DNA of 64,000 nucleotides, taken from assembly GCA_963799455.1 (NCBI GenBank), contig CAWCXF010000007.1, positions 1,054,001 to 1,118,000 on the forward strand. Reading direction: 5' to 3'. Shown in pieces: positions 1 through 9,412 of this stretch (position 1 is the stretch's first letter; each line of letters opens with the position of its first letter). Position numbers and translations under genes: made by a program. This DNA comes from CAWCXF01 sp963799455 (lineage in GTDB: Bacteria > Pseudomonadota > Alphaproteobacteria > Rhodobacterales > Rhodobacteraceae). The notes beneath the pieces are model-generated. The model was not told the origin of the DNA. It saw only the letters and a list, made by a program, of their open reading frames with translations, and searched no databases.

Positions 1-312
1 GGTCTCGAGCGCCTTGAGCCGCGCGATGCGCCGCTCGACCTGATCGAGCTGCCGCCGGGCGATCGAATCGGCGTCCGCGCAGGAGCGCTGCGGGTGGTCG
101 GCGAGCGCCAGCAGCTCGCGGATCGCGTCGAGCGCGAAGCCGAGCTGGCGCGCGTGGCGGATGAAGGCGAGCCGGTCGAGGTCGCGCGCATGGTATCGCC
201 GCTGCCCGCCCTCGCTGCGCTCGGGTGGGCGCATCAGGCCGATCCGCTCGTAGTAGCGGATCGTCTGGACCTTGGTCCCGGTCCTGCGGGAGAGGGCTCC
301 GATCGGCAGCAT
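1..312 (-). CDS. MerR-family metal-responsive regulator (3' end cut by window edge)
   Basis: The reading frame starts at ATG 312 and runs off the window at base 1, so only the first 104 residues are seen. They open with the classic MerR winged-helix start (LPIGALSRRTGTKVQTIRYYER near residues 2-23), followed by the second wing (RRYHARDLDRLAFI) and the start of the dimerisation helix. A cysteine in a DHPQRSCADAD stretch is where ZntR/CadR/PbrR-type members carry a metal ligand. Family members twist promoters with over-long spacers to induce metal export genes. The adjacent ZIP transporter and P-type ATPase fit that role. The exact metal cannot be told because the C-terminal metal loop lies outside the window. 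Confidence 0.85.
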   Translation of the reverse strand, partial: MLPIGALSRRTGTKVQTIRYYERIGLMRPPERSEGGQRRYHARDLDRLAFIRHARQLGFALDAIRELLALADHPQRSCADADSIARRQLDQVERRIARLKALET

Positions 313-640
313 GGGCGGGCTCCGGGCGTGGTCGCGGGCCTCGACTTCTAGGCCCGGGACGAGGGGCCGTGAAGGCCGCTCGACGCCCCGCGGCGGCGGC
401 CGCCCGGGGAGGGTCGCCGATTGGGCGTTGAACCCGGGGCCCGTTGTCCCGTAGGCGTGGGCGGGTGCGCCGCCCGCCAGCCCGTGGCGCGACGCCCCCG
501 ACCGCTGCCCCCGACCGCTGCCCCCGACCGCTGCCCCCGACCGCTGCCCCCGACCGCTGCCCCCGACCGCTGCCCCCGACCGCTGCTCCCGACCGCTGCT
601 CCCGACCCCTGCGCCCCGACCGCGAAGGCCGACACAGCCG
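313..640. other. Gene-free divergent spacer between merR and ZIP genes
   Basis: This 328-bp stretch separates the divergent MerR and ZIP genes and must hold both promoters. I see no convincing coding frame in it. Its right half is occupied by a 13-bp tandem array, and the few start-to-stop frames here are products of that repeat. Confidence 0.6.
494..622. repeat. 13-bp tandem repeat, about 9-10 copies
   Basis: The unit gcccccgaccgct is repeated perfectly from 494 to 584, then with single changes (gctcccgaccgct, gctcccgacccct, gcgccccgaccgc) to about 622. The period is not a multiple of three, so each frame shifts through the array. It ends about 20 bp before the ZIP start codon, so it sits where its promoter or leader should be. 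Confidence 0.9.
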
Positions 641-1423
641 ATGGACCCGATCTCCCCCGTCATGCTCGGCTTCCTGGGCAGCCTCGCGGCCGGCCTGACG
701 ACCGGGCTCGGCGCCGTCCCGGTGCTGTTCGGGCGCAAGCCCTCGCGCCCGGCGCGCGACGCCCTGCTCGGCTTCGCGGCCGGCGTGATGCTCGCCGCGT
801 CGTTCTTCTCGCTGATCATCCCGGCGCTCGACGCGGCCGACGCGCGCTATGGCGGCGGCCTCGTCTCCCCGCTCATCGTCTGCGTCTCGATCCTGCTCGG
901 CATGGGCGCCGTCGCGGCGATGAACGAGGCCCTGCCGCACGAGCACTTCGCCCAAGGGCGTGAGGGGCCGGCGGCGGTGTCGCTGCGGCGGGTGTGGCTG
1001 TTCATCATCGCGATCACGATCCACAACGCGCCCGAGGGCCTCGCGGTGGGGGTGGGCTTCGGCGCCGGCGGCTTCGAGGGCGGCTTCCCGATCGCGCTGG
1101 GGATCGGGCTCCAGAACGCGCCGGAGGGGCTCGCGGTGGCCGTGGCGCTGCTGGGCGAGGGCTACTCGAAGGGACGCGCGTTCCGCATCGCCCTGCTCAC
1201 CGGCCTGATCGAGCCGGTGACGGGCCTTCTCGGCGCCGCGGTCATCGTCGTGGCCGAGCCGCTGCTGCCCTGGGGCCTCGCCTTCGCGGCGGGGGCGATG
1301 CTCTACGTCATCAGCCACGAGATCATCCCCGAGACCCATCGCGGCGGCCACCAGAACCGCGCCACCGCAGGGCTCGCCGTCGGGCTCGTGGTGATGCTGT
1401 TCCTCGACGTCTGGCTCGGCTGA
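641..1423 (+). CDS. ZIP family divalent metal transporter (ZupT/GufA-like)
   Basis: A 260-residue polytopic membrane protein expected to carry zinc or another divalent cation across the inner membrane. It contains the ZIP signatures in helices IV and V: HNAPEG at residues 128-133 and QNAPEG at 158-163, then EP at 191-192 and HE at 226-227 (HEIIPETHR). Histidines, glutamates and asparagines in these motifs form the metal path in the family. Length and motif spacing match the GufA/ZupT branch. The gene is divergent from a MerR regulator and convergent with a Zn/Cd-type P-ATPase whose stop lies 31 bp away, which supports a metal homeostasis locus. Import is the usual family direction, but the substrate is inferred. 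Confidence 0.88.
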   Translation: MDPISPVMLGFLGSLAAGLTTGLGAVPVLFGRKPSRPARDALLGFAAGVMLAASFFSLIIPALDAADARYGGGLVSPLIVCVSILLGMGAVAAMNEALPHEHFAQGREGPAAVSLRRVWLFIIAITIHNAPEGLAVGVGFGAGGFEGGFPIALGIGLQNAPEGLAVAVALLGEGYSKGRAFRIALLTGLIEPVTGLLGAAVIVVAEPLLPWGLAFAAGAMLYVISHEIIPETHRGGHQNRATAGLAVGLVVMLFLDVWLG

Positions 1424-1454
1424 GGCCCCGGCCCCGGGCTCGGCCGAGATCCCG

Positions 1455-3804
1455 TCAGCCGCGCGCCAGCGCCCCCTGAACCATTCGCTCGCCCGCCTCC
1501 TCTCCGCCCGAGGGCGTGGCATCGTCGCTGCGCGCCCGCAGGAGCCGCAGGGCGTTGGCGACCACCAGCAGCGAAACCCCCACATCCGCCGCGATCGCGC
1601 CCCACATCGTCGCCATGCCGAAGGCGGTCAGGCCCACGAAGGCGGCCTTGGTCGCCAGCGACAGGCCGATGTTCTGGCGGATGATCCACATGGTGCGGCG
1701 CGAATGGCCGATCAGCCACGGCACCTTGCCGATGTCGTCGGTCATCAGCGCGATGTCGGCGGTCTCGATGGCGGCGTCGGAACCCATGGCGCCCATGGCG
1801 ATGGCGTAATGCGCCCGCGCCATCGCCGGCGCGTCGTTCACCCCATCGCCGATCATCGCCACCATGTCGTGGCGCGCGACCAGTTCCTCGATCGCCGTCA
1901 CCTTGTCCTCGGGCAGAAGCTCGGCGCGCACCTCGTCGATGCCGACCTCGGCCGCCACCGCCCGCGCGGTGCGTTCGTTGTCGCCGGTCAGCATGACGAT
2001 CGTCCTCACGCCCTGCGCGTGCAGCCTGGCCACGGCGGCGCGCGCCTCGGGCCGGATGCGGTCGCGCAGTTCCAGCACGCCCAGCAATCCGTCGCCGTCG
2101 CCCACCGCCACCAGCGTGCTGCCGGCGCCCTCGATCCGCCCGCGCAGGTCTTCGGGCAGCGAGCCGCCCGCGCCCTTCTCGGCGGCGAAGCGGTCGGAGC
2201 CGAGCCAGACGGTGCGGCCATCGAGGTTGCCCTCGAGCCCACGGCCCGGAACGGTGCGCGTTTCACCGGCCGCGCCTGCGCCGATGCCCGCGACCTGCGC
2301 CCGCGCCAGAATGGCGCGCGCCAGCGGGTGCGAGGACCGCGCCTCCAGCGATGCGGCGACTTCGAGCAGTTCACGCTCCGAGGCGCCGCCCAGCGGATGC
2401 ACCGAGGCCACTTCTGGCTCGCCCATGGTGATGGTGCCGGTCTTGTCGATCGCCAGCGCCGTGGTGCGCCCCGGCGCCTCGACGTAGGCGCCGCCCTTGA
2501 TGAGCACGCCGTTGCGCGCCGACGAGGCGAGCGCCGCGACGATGGACACCGGCGTCGAGATGACCAGCGCGCAGGGGCAGGCGATGACCAGGAGCACCAG
2601 CGCGTTGTAGATCCAGAACGCCCAGGCGCCGCCGAAGAGGAGCGGCGGCACCAGGGCGATCAGCGATCGCCGCCACCATCACGATCGGCGTGTAGACGCG
2701 GGCGAACTTGGCCACCCACTGCTCGACCTCGGCACGGCGGGAATGCGCGTCGCCCACCATGCGGATGATCTTCGACAGCACCGTGTCGCTCGCCGCCTTG
2801 GTGGCGCGCACCGTGAGCGTGCCCTCGCCGTTGATGGTGCCGGCGTAGACCTCGTCGCCCGGCTCCTTGGGCACCAGCGCGCTCTCGCCCGTGATCGGCG
2901 CCTGATCGACGCCGCCCATCCCCTCGACCACCTCGCCGTCGAGCGCGATCCGGTCGCCGCCGCGCACCACGAAGCGGTCTCCCACGGCAACCTGCGCCGC
3001 AGGCACGTCTTCCTCGGCCCCATCGTCGCGGATCACCCGCGCCGTCGGCGGCGCGAGGTCGAGCAGCGCCGAGACCGCGTTGCGCGCGCGCCCGACGCTC
3101 CAGCTCTCGAGATAGAGCGACAGCGAGAAGAAGAAGGCGACCGTCGCCGCCTCGAAATAGGCGCCGAGGCCGATGGCGCCCGCGACCGCCACGATCATCA
3201 GCAGGTTCATGTCGGGCGCGAGCCGGCGCGCCGCGGACCACGCCTTGGGCGCGACCAGCCAGGCGCCGAAGACGATGGCGAGGAAGAACAGCCCGATCTC
3301 GGCCAGCGGCATCGGCGCCGCGCCGTGATCGGAGAAGATCTGCACCGCGCCGGCCGGCCCGCTCTCGACCACGTGCCAGACGAGCCCGGCCGCCCAGAAG
3401 CCGCCGGAAAGCGCGGTGAAGGATCTCTGGCGCGCCAGATGCGCCGCCTGGTCGGCCGAGGCGCTCTCGGCGTCCCAGGGCTTGGCCGACATGCCGGCGC
3501 CGCCGATCAGCTTGACGATCCGGTCGTCCGAGAGCGGCCGCGCGCCGTCGAGCACCGTCATGCGGCCGTTGATCACGTCGAAGGCCAGGTGCTCGGTCCC
3601 GCCGACCTCGGGGCCGAGCGCCTTGTTCAGGATCGCCACCTCCTCGGCGCAGTCGAGCCCGTTGACGCGGAAGCTGCGCCCGGCCGCGTTGACGTTGCCC
3701 ACCGGCCCGACGTCGCCGCACAGGCGGTCGCCGCCCGACCCGCAGCAGCCGCCGCCCGAGCCGTGGTCGTGCGCATGGTCGTGCTTGTGGTCGTGCTGTG
3801 GCAT
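1455..3804 (-). pseudogene. zntA: P1B-type heavy-metal ATPase (Zn/Cd/Pb exporter, ZntA/CadA-like), frameshifted
   Basis: Together the two halves make a complete P1B-2 ATPase. The first frame starts at ATG 3804 behind a GGAGGAG site. It carries a His-rich N-terminus (HDHKHDHAHDH), a Cys cluster (CCGSGGDRLC), a heavy-metal domain with GLDCAEE at 49-55, and the TGES actuator loop. The second frame (1455 to about 2660) carries CPC, DKTGT, the SSHPLA motif, TGDN and GDGVNDAP. The frames part near 2662-2669, where AIADRP replaces an expected AIALIALVPP. Restoring a CG dinucleotide in gcgatcagcgatc would rejoin them. Either the gene is broken or the base call is wrong. The role, if intact, would be ATP-driven efflux of Zn, Cd or Pb from the cytoplasm. 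Confidence 0.85.
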
Positions 3805-3836
3805 CGGCGCGCTCCTCCGAATCGGCGACAGCCGCC

Positions 3837-3867
3837 AACATGGGATCTCCAGCAGATGAAGGTTCAA
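3837..3867 (-). promoter_or_regulatory. Putative MerR-type promoter/operator of the metal ATPase
   Basis: Read on the minus strand there is a -35-like TTGAAC (3867-3862) and a -10-like CATGTT (3842-3837) separated by 19 bp, the over-long spacing typical of MerR-regulated promoters. The spacer contains an imperfect dyad CTTCA-TCTGC-TGGAG. It lies 32 bp upstream of the ATPase ATG. The nearby MerR gene would be the natural activator. Assignment rests on pattern only. Confidence 0.45.
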
Positions 3868-3992
3868 GGGGCCGATCGCGCGGCGGGGGCCGGGTTGACG
3901 TGACGGCGCCGCGCGCGGGCACGTATGACGCCTCGGCGCGGGGGCGCTATCCCTGTCGGCAGGCAGGACCGGCAGCGGGAGGAGCGTCGTCC

Positions 3993-5477
3993 ATGGACCA
4001 TCGGAGGAAGGGGGCGGCGGCGCTGTCGGCGGCGCTCGTGGCCGGCGCCGGCGCGGCCTGGGCGCAGGGGGCGGACGCGCCCTCCTGCACCGGCCTGCGC
4101 GACGTGGTGGTCGAGGCGGGCGTCGTGACCTCGGCGCGCGTGGTCGAGGCGGCGAGCGGGCCCTACGGCGACCTGCCGGCCTATTGCGAGGTCCGCGCGA
4201 CCGCGCTGCCCGCCATCTCGATCGAGGTGCGGCTCCCCTTGGGGGGCTGGAACGGCAAGCTCTACCAGACGGGCTGCGGGGGCTTTTGCGGCCTGCTGGG
4301 GCGCGCCGACGCGCAGGGCGGCTTCGTCAACGCCATGGGGCCGGGGCTCGCGCGCGGCTACGCCACGGCGACCTCCGACTCGGGCCATCACGGGCTCAGC
4401 GTGGTGGACGCGGCCTGGGCCGACGCCAACCCGCAAGGAGAGCGCGACTGGGGCTGGCGCTCGATCGGCGAGACCAACCGCGTGGCCCAGGCGCTGATCG
4501 AGGCGTTCTACGACGGCTTGCCCGAGCGCGCCTACTTCCAGGGCTGCTCGACGGGCGGGCGCATGGCGCAGCGCGCGGCCCTCACCTACCCCGAGATGTT
4601 CGACGGCATCATCTCGGGCGCGCCGGCGATGGACTACACCGGGCTCGTGGCCACCGCGATGGCGTGGTCCCTTCAGGCCAACACCGACGAGTCGGGCGAG
4701 CGCATCCTGGGGCCCGACGACGCGGCCCTGATCGGCGAGGCGGTGGTGGAGCAGTGCGACGGCGTCGATGGGGCCGAGGACGGCGTGATCGCCGACCCGC
4801 GCGAGTGCTCGGTCGATCTCGCCCCGCTCGCCTGCGAGGCCGGAGGCGACGACGCGGCCGAGGATGGGGCCTGCCTCACGGAGGCCGAGACGACGGCGCT
4901 CCGGGCCTGGCGCGAGGGGCCGCGCGACTCGGCCGGGAAGCAGCTCTACCCCGGCGGGATCCCCGAGGGCTCCGAGCCCTTCTGGCCGCTCTGGCTCACC
5001 GGGTCGGCCGAGGGCGCGGCGCCCTTGCTCGACGCCTTCACGACGGGCTTCGGCGCCTATATGGCGTTCCCGCGCGACCCCGGCCCCGACCACGACCCAC
5101 TCGCCTTCGACTTCGACCGCGACCCCGAGCGCCTCGCCGCCATGGCCGAGGTCTACAACGCCGACTCGACCGACCTCTCGGCGTTCGTCGAGGCGGGCGG
5201 CAAGATGATCGTCTGGCACGGCTGGGCCGACGCGCTGGTGACGCCGATGAAGACCGTCGAGTGGCACGAGGCGCTGGCGGGCTCGATGGGCGGCGAGGCC
5301 GCGCGCGACGGGACGGTTCGGCTCTTCATGATCCCGGGGCTGGACCATTGCGGCCTCCAGCCCGGCCCCGACGGGGTCTCGCAGGCCGACCTCGACCCGC
5401 TCACGGCGCTCGAGGCCTGGGTCGAGCGGGGCGTGGCGCCCGAGACGGTGATGGCCGACACGGTGATGGCCGACTGA
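3993..5477 (+). CDS. Secreted tannase/feruloyl esterase family protein
   Basis: A 494-residue protein with a cleavable signal peptide (about residues 1-25, ending AAWAQ), so it is probably periplasmic or secreted. It belongs to the tannase/feruloyl esterase alpha/beta-hydrolase family. The nucleophile is Ser186 in GCSTGG, and the Asp and His of the triad are likely Asp413 (HGWAD) and His452 (LDHCG). Cysteines beside the triad residues (Cys185 and Cys453) match the disulfide that links them in this family. The ATG at 3993 is chosen over an upstream in-frame start because of a GGGAGGAG site and the signal peptide. The last codons contain a small direct duplication (VMADTVMAD). Substrates would be phenolic or plant-derived esters; specificity is unknown. 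Confidence 0.85.
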   Translation: MDHRRKGAAALSAALVAGAGAAWAQGADAPSCTGLRDVVVEAGVVTSARVVEAASGPYGDLPAYCEVRATALPAISIEVRLPLGGWNGKLYQTGCGGFCGLLGRADAQGGFVNAMGPGLARGYATATSDSGHHGLSVVDAAWADANPQGERDWGWRSIGETNRVAQALIEAFYDGLPERAYFQGCSTGGRMAQRAALTYPEMFDGIISGAPAMDYTGLVATAMAWSLQANTDESGERILGPDDAALIGEAVVEQCDGVDGAEDGVIADPRECSVDLAPLACEAGGDDAAEDGACLTEAETTALRAWREGPRDSAGKQLYPGGIPEGSEPFWPLWLTGSAEGAAPLLDAFTTGFGAYMAFPRDPGPDHDPLAFDFDRDPERLAAMAEVYNADSTDLSAFVEAGGKMIVWHGWADALVTPMKTVEWHEALAGSMGGEAARDGTVRLFMIPGLDHCGLQPGPDGVSQADLDPLTALEAWVERGVAPETVMADTVMAD

Positions 5478-5496
5478 GCCGCCCGCCGGTCCGGGG

Positions 5497-5524
5497 ACGC
5501 CTCCCGCGGGACCGCGGGAGGCGT
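5497..5524. terminator. Strong hairpin between convergent genes
   Basis: Arms acgcctcccgcgg (5497-5509) and ccgcgggaggcgt (5512-5524) form a perfect 13-bp stem 20 bp after the esterase stop and before the convergent EamA gene. There is no T-run, so intrinsic termination is likely but not certain. Confidence 0.55.
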
Positions 5525-5636
5525 GAGCCATCGGGGGGGGCGTCGATGGCCGCCCGCGTGCTGGGTCGCGCGGCGCCGAGGCGCGGGCCCGCGCCTCGGC
5601 GCCGGACGGGGCGCAGCGAGCCGCGGCTCGCGGGCG

Positions 5637-6527
5637 TCAGGCCCGGCGGCGCTCGCGCCGCCAGATGTAGACGCCCGAGCCGATGATGACGAGCGCGCCC
5701 GCGAGCGTCCAGACGGTCGGCGGGGTGTCGAACAGGACGACCCCGGCGAGGGTGGCGAAGATGAGCTGGACGTAGACCACCGGCGCCAGGATCGAGGCGT
5801 CGGCGAAGCGGTGCGCGATGTTGGCGAAGGAGTGCCCGACGCCGCCGAAGGCGCCGATGCCGCCGAGCACCGCCCAGCCCGTGGCGGTCTCGGGCCATCT
5901 CCACACGCCCAGCGCCACGGGCGCGAGCAGGGCGGTGGCCAGGCCGCTGGTCCAGACCTGGCTGGTGGCGTTGGTCTCGATCCCGGCGAGGAGCCGGGTC
6001 ATCACGAAGTAGAGCGAGGCGCAGAAGAGCCCTCCGATCGACAGGAAGATCGCCGGATGGAAGCCCGCGTCCCAGGGATGGACCGCGATCACCACGCCCA
6101 CGAACCCGACCACGACCGCGACGAGGCGCCTCACGCCGATGCGCTCGCCCAGGATGGGGATGGACAGGATCGACACCACGATCGGGCCCGCGAACATGAT
6201 CGTCGTGGTCAGCGTGATCGGCAGGAAGTTCAGGGCGGCGAAGTTGAGCGTCGTGCTGGCGAGCAGCAGCGCCGAGCGCAGCAGCTGCAGGGCCGGGCGG
6301 CGCGAGCGGAAGGCGGCCATGCCCTCTGACGGCAGGAAGACGGCCAGCGACAGCACGAAATGCCCGGCGTAGCGGGCGAACACCACCTGGAGCGCGGGCA
6401 GCCCCGACAGCATCAGCCATTTGGCCGAGGCGTCGATGCCGGTGAAGCAGAGCACCGCCGCCGCCATCAGGACGAGGCCCGCCACGGTGCGCTCCTCGCG
6501 CGCCTCGACATGCGCCACGCGGGTCAC
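5637..6527 (-). CDS. EamA/DMT-superfamily transporter
   Basis: A 296-residue inner-membrane protein with about ten hydrophobic helices in two EamA repeats (roughly residues 15-145 and 160-290), typical of the drug/metabolite transporter superfamily. The first repeat has the usual FARYAGHF segment after helix 2. The start is a GTG at 6527; a second GTG three codons later is also possible and neither has a clear ribosome site. It lies at the downstream end of the minus-strand acid-sugar run, 267 bp after the dehydratase gene, and may be a separate unit. The substrate cannot be inferred. Confidence 0.8.
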   Translation of the reverse strand: MTRVAHVEAREERTVAGLVLMAAAVLCFTGIDASAKWLMLSGLPALQVVFARYAGHFVLSLAVFLPSEGMAAFRSRRPALQLLRSALLLASTTLNFAALNFLPITLTTTIMFAGPIVVSILSIPILGERIGVRRLVAVVVGFVGVVIAVHPWDAGFHPAIFLSIGGLFCASLYFVMTRLLAGIETNATSQVWTSGLATALLAPVALGVWRWPETATGWAVLGGIGAFGGVGHSFANIAHRFADASILAPVVYVQLIFATLAGVVLFDTPPTVWTLAGALVIIGSGVYIWRRERRRA

Positions 6528-6794
6528 GCAGCGCCCCGGCGGCAGGCGGCCGCCGCGCGGGGAGGGGCCGGCGCGGCGGGCCCGCCATCCGCGGCCGGGG
6601 GCTCGCCGATGTGGGCTCCGGCCCCACGGGCCCCGTCGCTCCCCGGCACGAGGCGGCCGCGGCCGAGCCCGGCGCTCGACGGGGAAGGGGAGGGCCGCGA
6701 CGAGACGGTCACGGCGATCGTCGTCCCCCGCGCCGCGTCGAGCGGGGTTCGCGTCGGCCCGCCACGAGCGCGGGACGCGCCGGCACGGTCGCGG

Positions 6795-8297
6795 TCACAT
6801 CACCGCGCCGATCTGCCAGGGGACGAACTCGTGATCGCCGAGGCCCTGGGCCTCCGACAGCGTGGCCTCGCCCGAGGCCACGCGCAGCAGCCGGTCGTAG
6901 ATCTCGCGCCCCACCTCCTCGACGCTGGCGGCCCCCGTCAGGATGCGGCCGGCGTCGATGTCCATGTCCTCGGACATCCGGGCGAAGAGCTCGGAGCTGG
7001 TGGCGATCTTGAGCGACGGCGAGGGCTTGGCGCCGAAGGCCGAGCCGCGGCCCGTGGTGAAGGCCACGAGGTTGCACCCGGACGCGATCTGGCCCGTGAC
7101 CGAGGCCGGGTCGTAGCCGGGGCTGTCCATGAAGGCGAAGCCGGGCTTCGTCACGGGCTCGGCGTATTTGTAGACGCCGGTGAGCGGCGTGGTGCCGCCC
7201 TTGGCCGCGGCCCCCAGCGACTTCTCCAGGATCGTCGTCAAGCCCCCGCGCTTGTTGCCGGGCGAGGGGTTGTTGTCCATGCTCCCGAGGTTGCGCGCGG
7301 TGTAGTCCTCCCACCAGCGGATCAGGCCGACGAGCCTCTCGCCGACCTCGGGCGTCGCGGCGCGCGCCGTCAGCAGGTGCTCGGCGCCGTAGATCTCGGG
7401 CGTCTCGGCGAGCACGCCGGTGCCGCCCTGCGCCACCAGCAGGTCGCAGGCGTGGCCCAAGGCGGGGTTCGCGGTGATGCCCGACCAGGCGTCCGAGCCT
7501 CCGCATTGCAGCGCCACCATCAGCTCGGAGGCAGGCGCCTCCTCGCGCTCCACGTCGTTGACGAGCGGCAGCATCGCCTCGACCTTGGCGATGCCCAGCT
7601 CGACCGTGCGCCTGAGCCCGCCCACGTCCTGGATGTTCATCGACTGGAAGAGGGGTCCGGGGACGAGGCCGTAGGCCTCGATCAGCCAGTCGATCTGGTT
7701 CATCTCGCAGCCCAGGCCCGCCATCAGCACGGCGCCGCAGTTCGGGTGGCGCGCGTAGCCCCACATCACGCGCTGGAGCGCCTCGAACCCCTCGCCCGAG
7801 CCCGCCATGCCGCAGCCGGTGCCGTGGGCGAAGGCGGTCACGCCGTCCACGTTGGGGTAGGGCGCGAGCCGCTCGGGCGTGAAGGCTTCGGCGATCTTGT
7901 GCGCCGCCGTGGCCGAGCAGTTCACCGAGGTGAGCACGGCGATGAAGTTGCGCGTGCCGACCCGGCCCGTCGGGCGGCGGTAGCCCCGGAAGGTGTCGAT
8001 GCGCGCGGGAGCGGGCGCCGGGCGGAGGTTGGTGCCGAAGGCGTGCTCGTGCGCGACGCCGCGGAACTCTAGGTTGTGGGTGTGGACGTGGGAGCCCTGG
8101 GCGATGTCCGCGGCCGCGTAGCCGATGATCTGGGCGTATTTCAGCACCGGCGCCCCTTCGGGGATGTCGCGCGCCGCCATCTTGTGGCCGCGCGGGACGA
8201 GCGTGGCGGCGCCGTCACAGCCCACGGCGAGCGGGCGCAGCGCCGTGACGACGTTGTCGGCGGGCGACAGGCGGACGGTCATCGTGGCGGGCATCAT
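6795..8297 (-). CDS. UxaA-family sugar-acid dehydratase (altronate/galactarate dehydratase-like)
   Basis: About 500 residues with an N-terminal SAF-like domain (residues about 10-95, HTHNLEF near its end) fused to the UxaA/GarD dehydratase domain. Family hallmarks seen include the TSVNCSATAAH segment, HGTGCGM, QCGGSDAWSG and the SPGYDPAS segment. Enzymes of this family are metal-dependent (Fe/Mn) and dehydrate altronate or galactarate to a 2-keto-3-deoxy acid in the cytoplasm. The gene follows the enolase-superfamily dehydratase by 26 bp. Starts at 8297 (ATGATG) and 8282 are both possible; the GAGGAG site lies rather far upstream. Substrate is likely an aldonate or aldarate taken up by the adjoining TRAP system. 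Confidence 0.85.
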   Translation of the reverse strand: MMPATMTVRLSPADNVVTALRPLAVGCDGAATLVPRGHKMAARDIPEGAPVLKYAQIIGYAAADIAQGSHVHTHNLEFRGVAHEHAFGTNLRPAPAPARIDTFRGYRRPTGRVGTRNFIAVLTSVNCSATAAHKIAEAFTPERLAPYPNVDGVTAFAHGTGCGMAGSGEGFEALQRVMWGYARHPNCGAVLMAGLGCEMNQIDWLIEAYGLVPGPLFQSMNIQDVGGLRRTVELGIAKVEAMLPLVNDVEREEAPASELMVALQCGGSDAWSGITANPALGHACDLLVAQGGTGVLAETPEIYGAEHLLTARAATPEVGERLVGLIRWWEDYTARNLGSMDNNPSPGNKRGGLTTILEKSLGAAAKGGTTPLTGVYKYAEPVTKPGFAFMDSPGYDPASVTGQIASGCNLVAFTTGRGSAFGAKPSPSLKIATSSELFARMSEDMDIDAGRILTGAASVEEVGREIYDRLLRVASGEATLSEAQGLGDHEFVPWQIGAVM

Positions 8298-8323
8298 CGG
8301 GCGGGCGTCATCGGGCGGGCTCC

Positions 8324-9412
8324 TCAGGCGCGGATGCGCTCCAGCCGCTCCCAGTCGAAGGCGACGCCGTGGCCGGGGCGGTCGGGCGCCGTGGCGCGGC
8401 CGTCCTCGATCCGCAGCGGCTCCTCGACATAGGCGTCGAGGCCGAAGCCGTGCGCCTCCAGATAGCTCCGGTTGGGGACGGCCGCCAGGAGGTGGACGGT
8501 GATATCGTGCGCCCCGTGCGAGGTCACGGGCAGGTGGAACGCCTCCGCCAGATGCGCGATCTTGAGGAAGGGCGTGACGCCGCCGCAGTTGGTCACGTCG
8601 GGCTCGGGGAAGGCCACGCCCCCGCCCGCGACCAGCGACTTGAACTCCCACACGGACCGCAGGTTCTCCCCCGCCGCCAGCGGCAGGCCGCCCTCGGCCG
8701 CGACCCGGGCGTGGCCCGCGAGGTCGTCGGGCGGGATCGGCTCCTCGAACCAGGTGAGGTCGAAGGGCGCGAAGGCGCGCGCGGCGCGGGTCGCCTGCGC
8801 CACGGTGTAGGCCATGTTGGCGTCCACCATCAGGGCCATGTCGGGGCCGAAGGCGTCGCGCATGGCGGCGATCTTCTCCACGTCCTCGGAGAGACGCTCG
8901 CGGCCGACCTTCATCTTGATGGCGCGGTGGCCCTTCGCGACGTTGCCGTGGGTCTGCTCGATGAGCTCGGAGGCCGAGAGCGCGAGGTCGATGCCGCCGG
9001 CGTAAGCCGGCACCGAAGGGTCGAATCCGCCGAGCAGCCGCCAGAGCGGCAGGCCGGCGCGCCGCGCCTTGAGATCCCACAGCGCCGTGTCGAGCGCCGA
9101 GAGCGCCAACACCGTCGGCCCGCCCCGGCCGCCGTAGTGGAAGGCCCACCAGAGGTCGCGCCAGATCGCCTCGATCGCGTCGGCGTCGCGGCCCGCGAGG
9201 AGCGGCGCCATCTCGCGGCCCAGGATGTCGGCGATCGCGCCCCCGTTCACCCCGCAGGTGAAGGTGTAGCCCGTGCCCTCGGCGCCCTCGGCGTCGGTGA
9301 CGCGCGCGGTGACGATCTCGAAGGCGCGCATCTCGCCGTGCGTCGAGTCCGTCAGCGGCGCGTCGAGCGCGATGAGGTAGTGGTCCGCGCGCAGCCGGTC
9401 GATGGTGGGCAT
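8324..9412 (-). CDS. Mandelate racemase/muconate lactonizing enzyme (enolase superfamily) sugar-acid dehydratase
   Basis: A 362-residue enolase-superfamily protein. Visible catalytic features are the KxK pair (Lys166 and Lys168), metal ligands Asp197, Glu223 and Glu249, and His299 in the SHGAHD segment. This set places it in the mandelate-racemase subgroup, whose bacterial members mostly dehydrate acid sugars after abstracting the alpha proton, with Mg2+. The ATG at 9412 overlaps the dctM stop by one base (TGATG), showing translational coupling to the transporter. The precise substrate (for example galactarate, gluconate or talarate) cannot be read from the sequence. Confidence 0.85.
   Translation of the reverse strand: MPTIDRLRADHYLIALDAPLTDSTHGEMRAFEIVTARVTDAEGAEGTGYTFTCGVNGGAIADILGREMAPLLAGRDADAIEAIWRDLWWAFHYGGRGGPTVLALSALDTALWDLKARRAGLPLWRLLGGFDPSVPAYAGGIDLALSASELIEQTHGNVAKGHRAIKMKVGRERLSEDVEKIAAMRDAFGPDMALMVDANMAYTVAQATRAARAFAPFDLTWFEEPIPPDDLAGHARVAAEGGLPLAAGENLRSVWEFKSLVAGGGVAFPEPDVTNCGGVTPFLKIAHLAEAFHLPVTSHGAHDITVHLLAAVPNRSYLEAHGFGLDAYVEEPLRIEDGRATAPDRPGHGVAFDWERLERIRA

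Noticed and set aside
1704..2768. Long plus-strand frame opposite the metal ATPase
   Set aside because: It is the antisense shadow of the ATPase; it is rich in His, Arg and Gly, as expected for reversed GC-rich codons, and has no family motifs.
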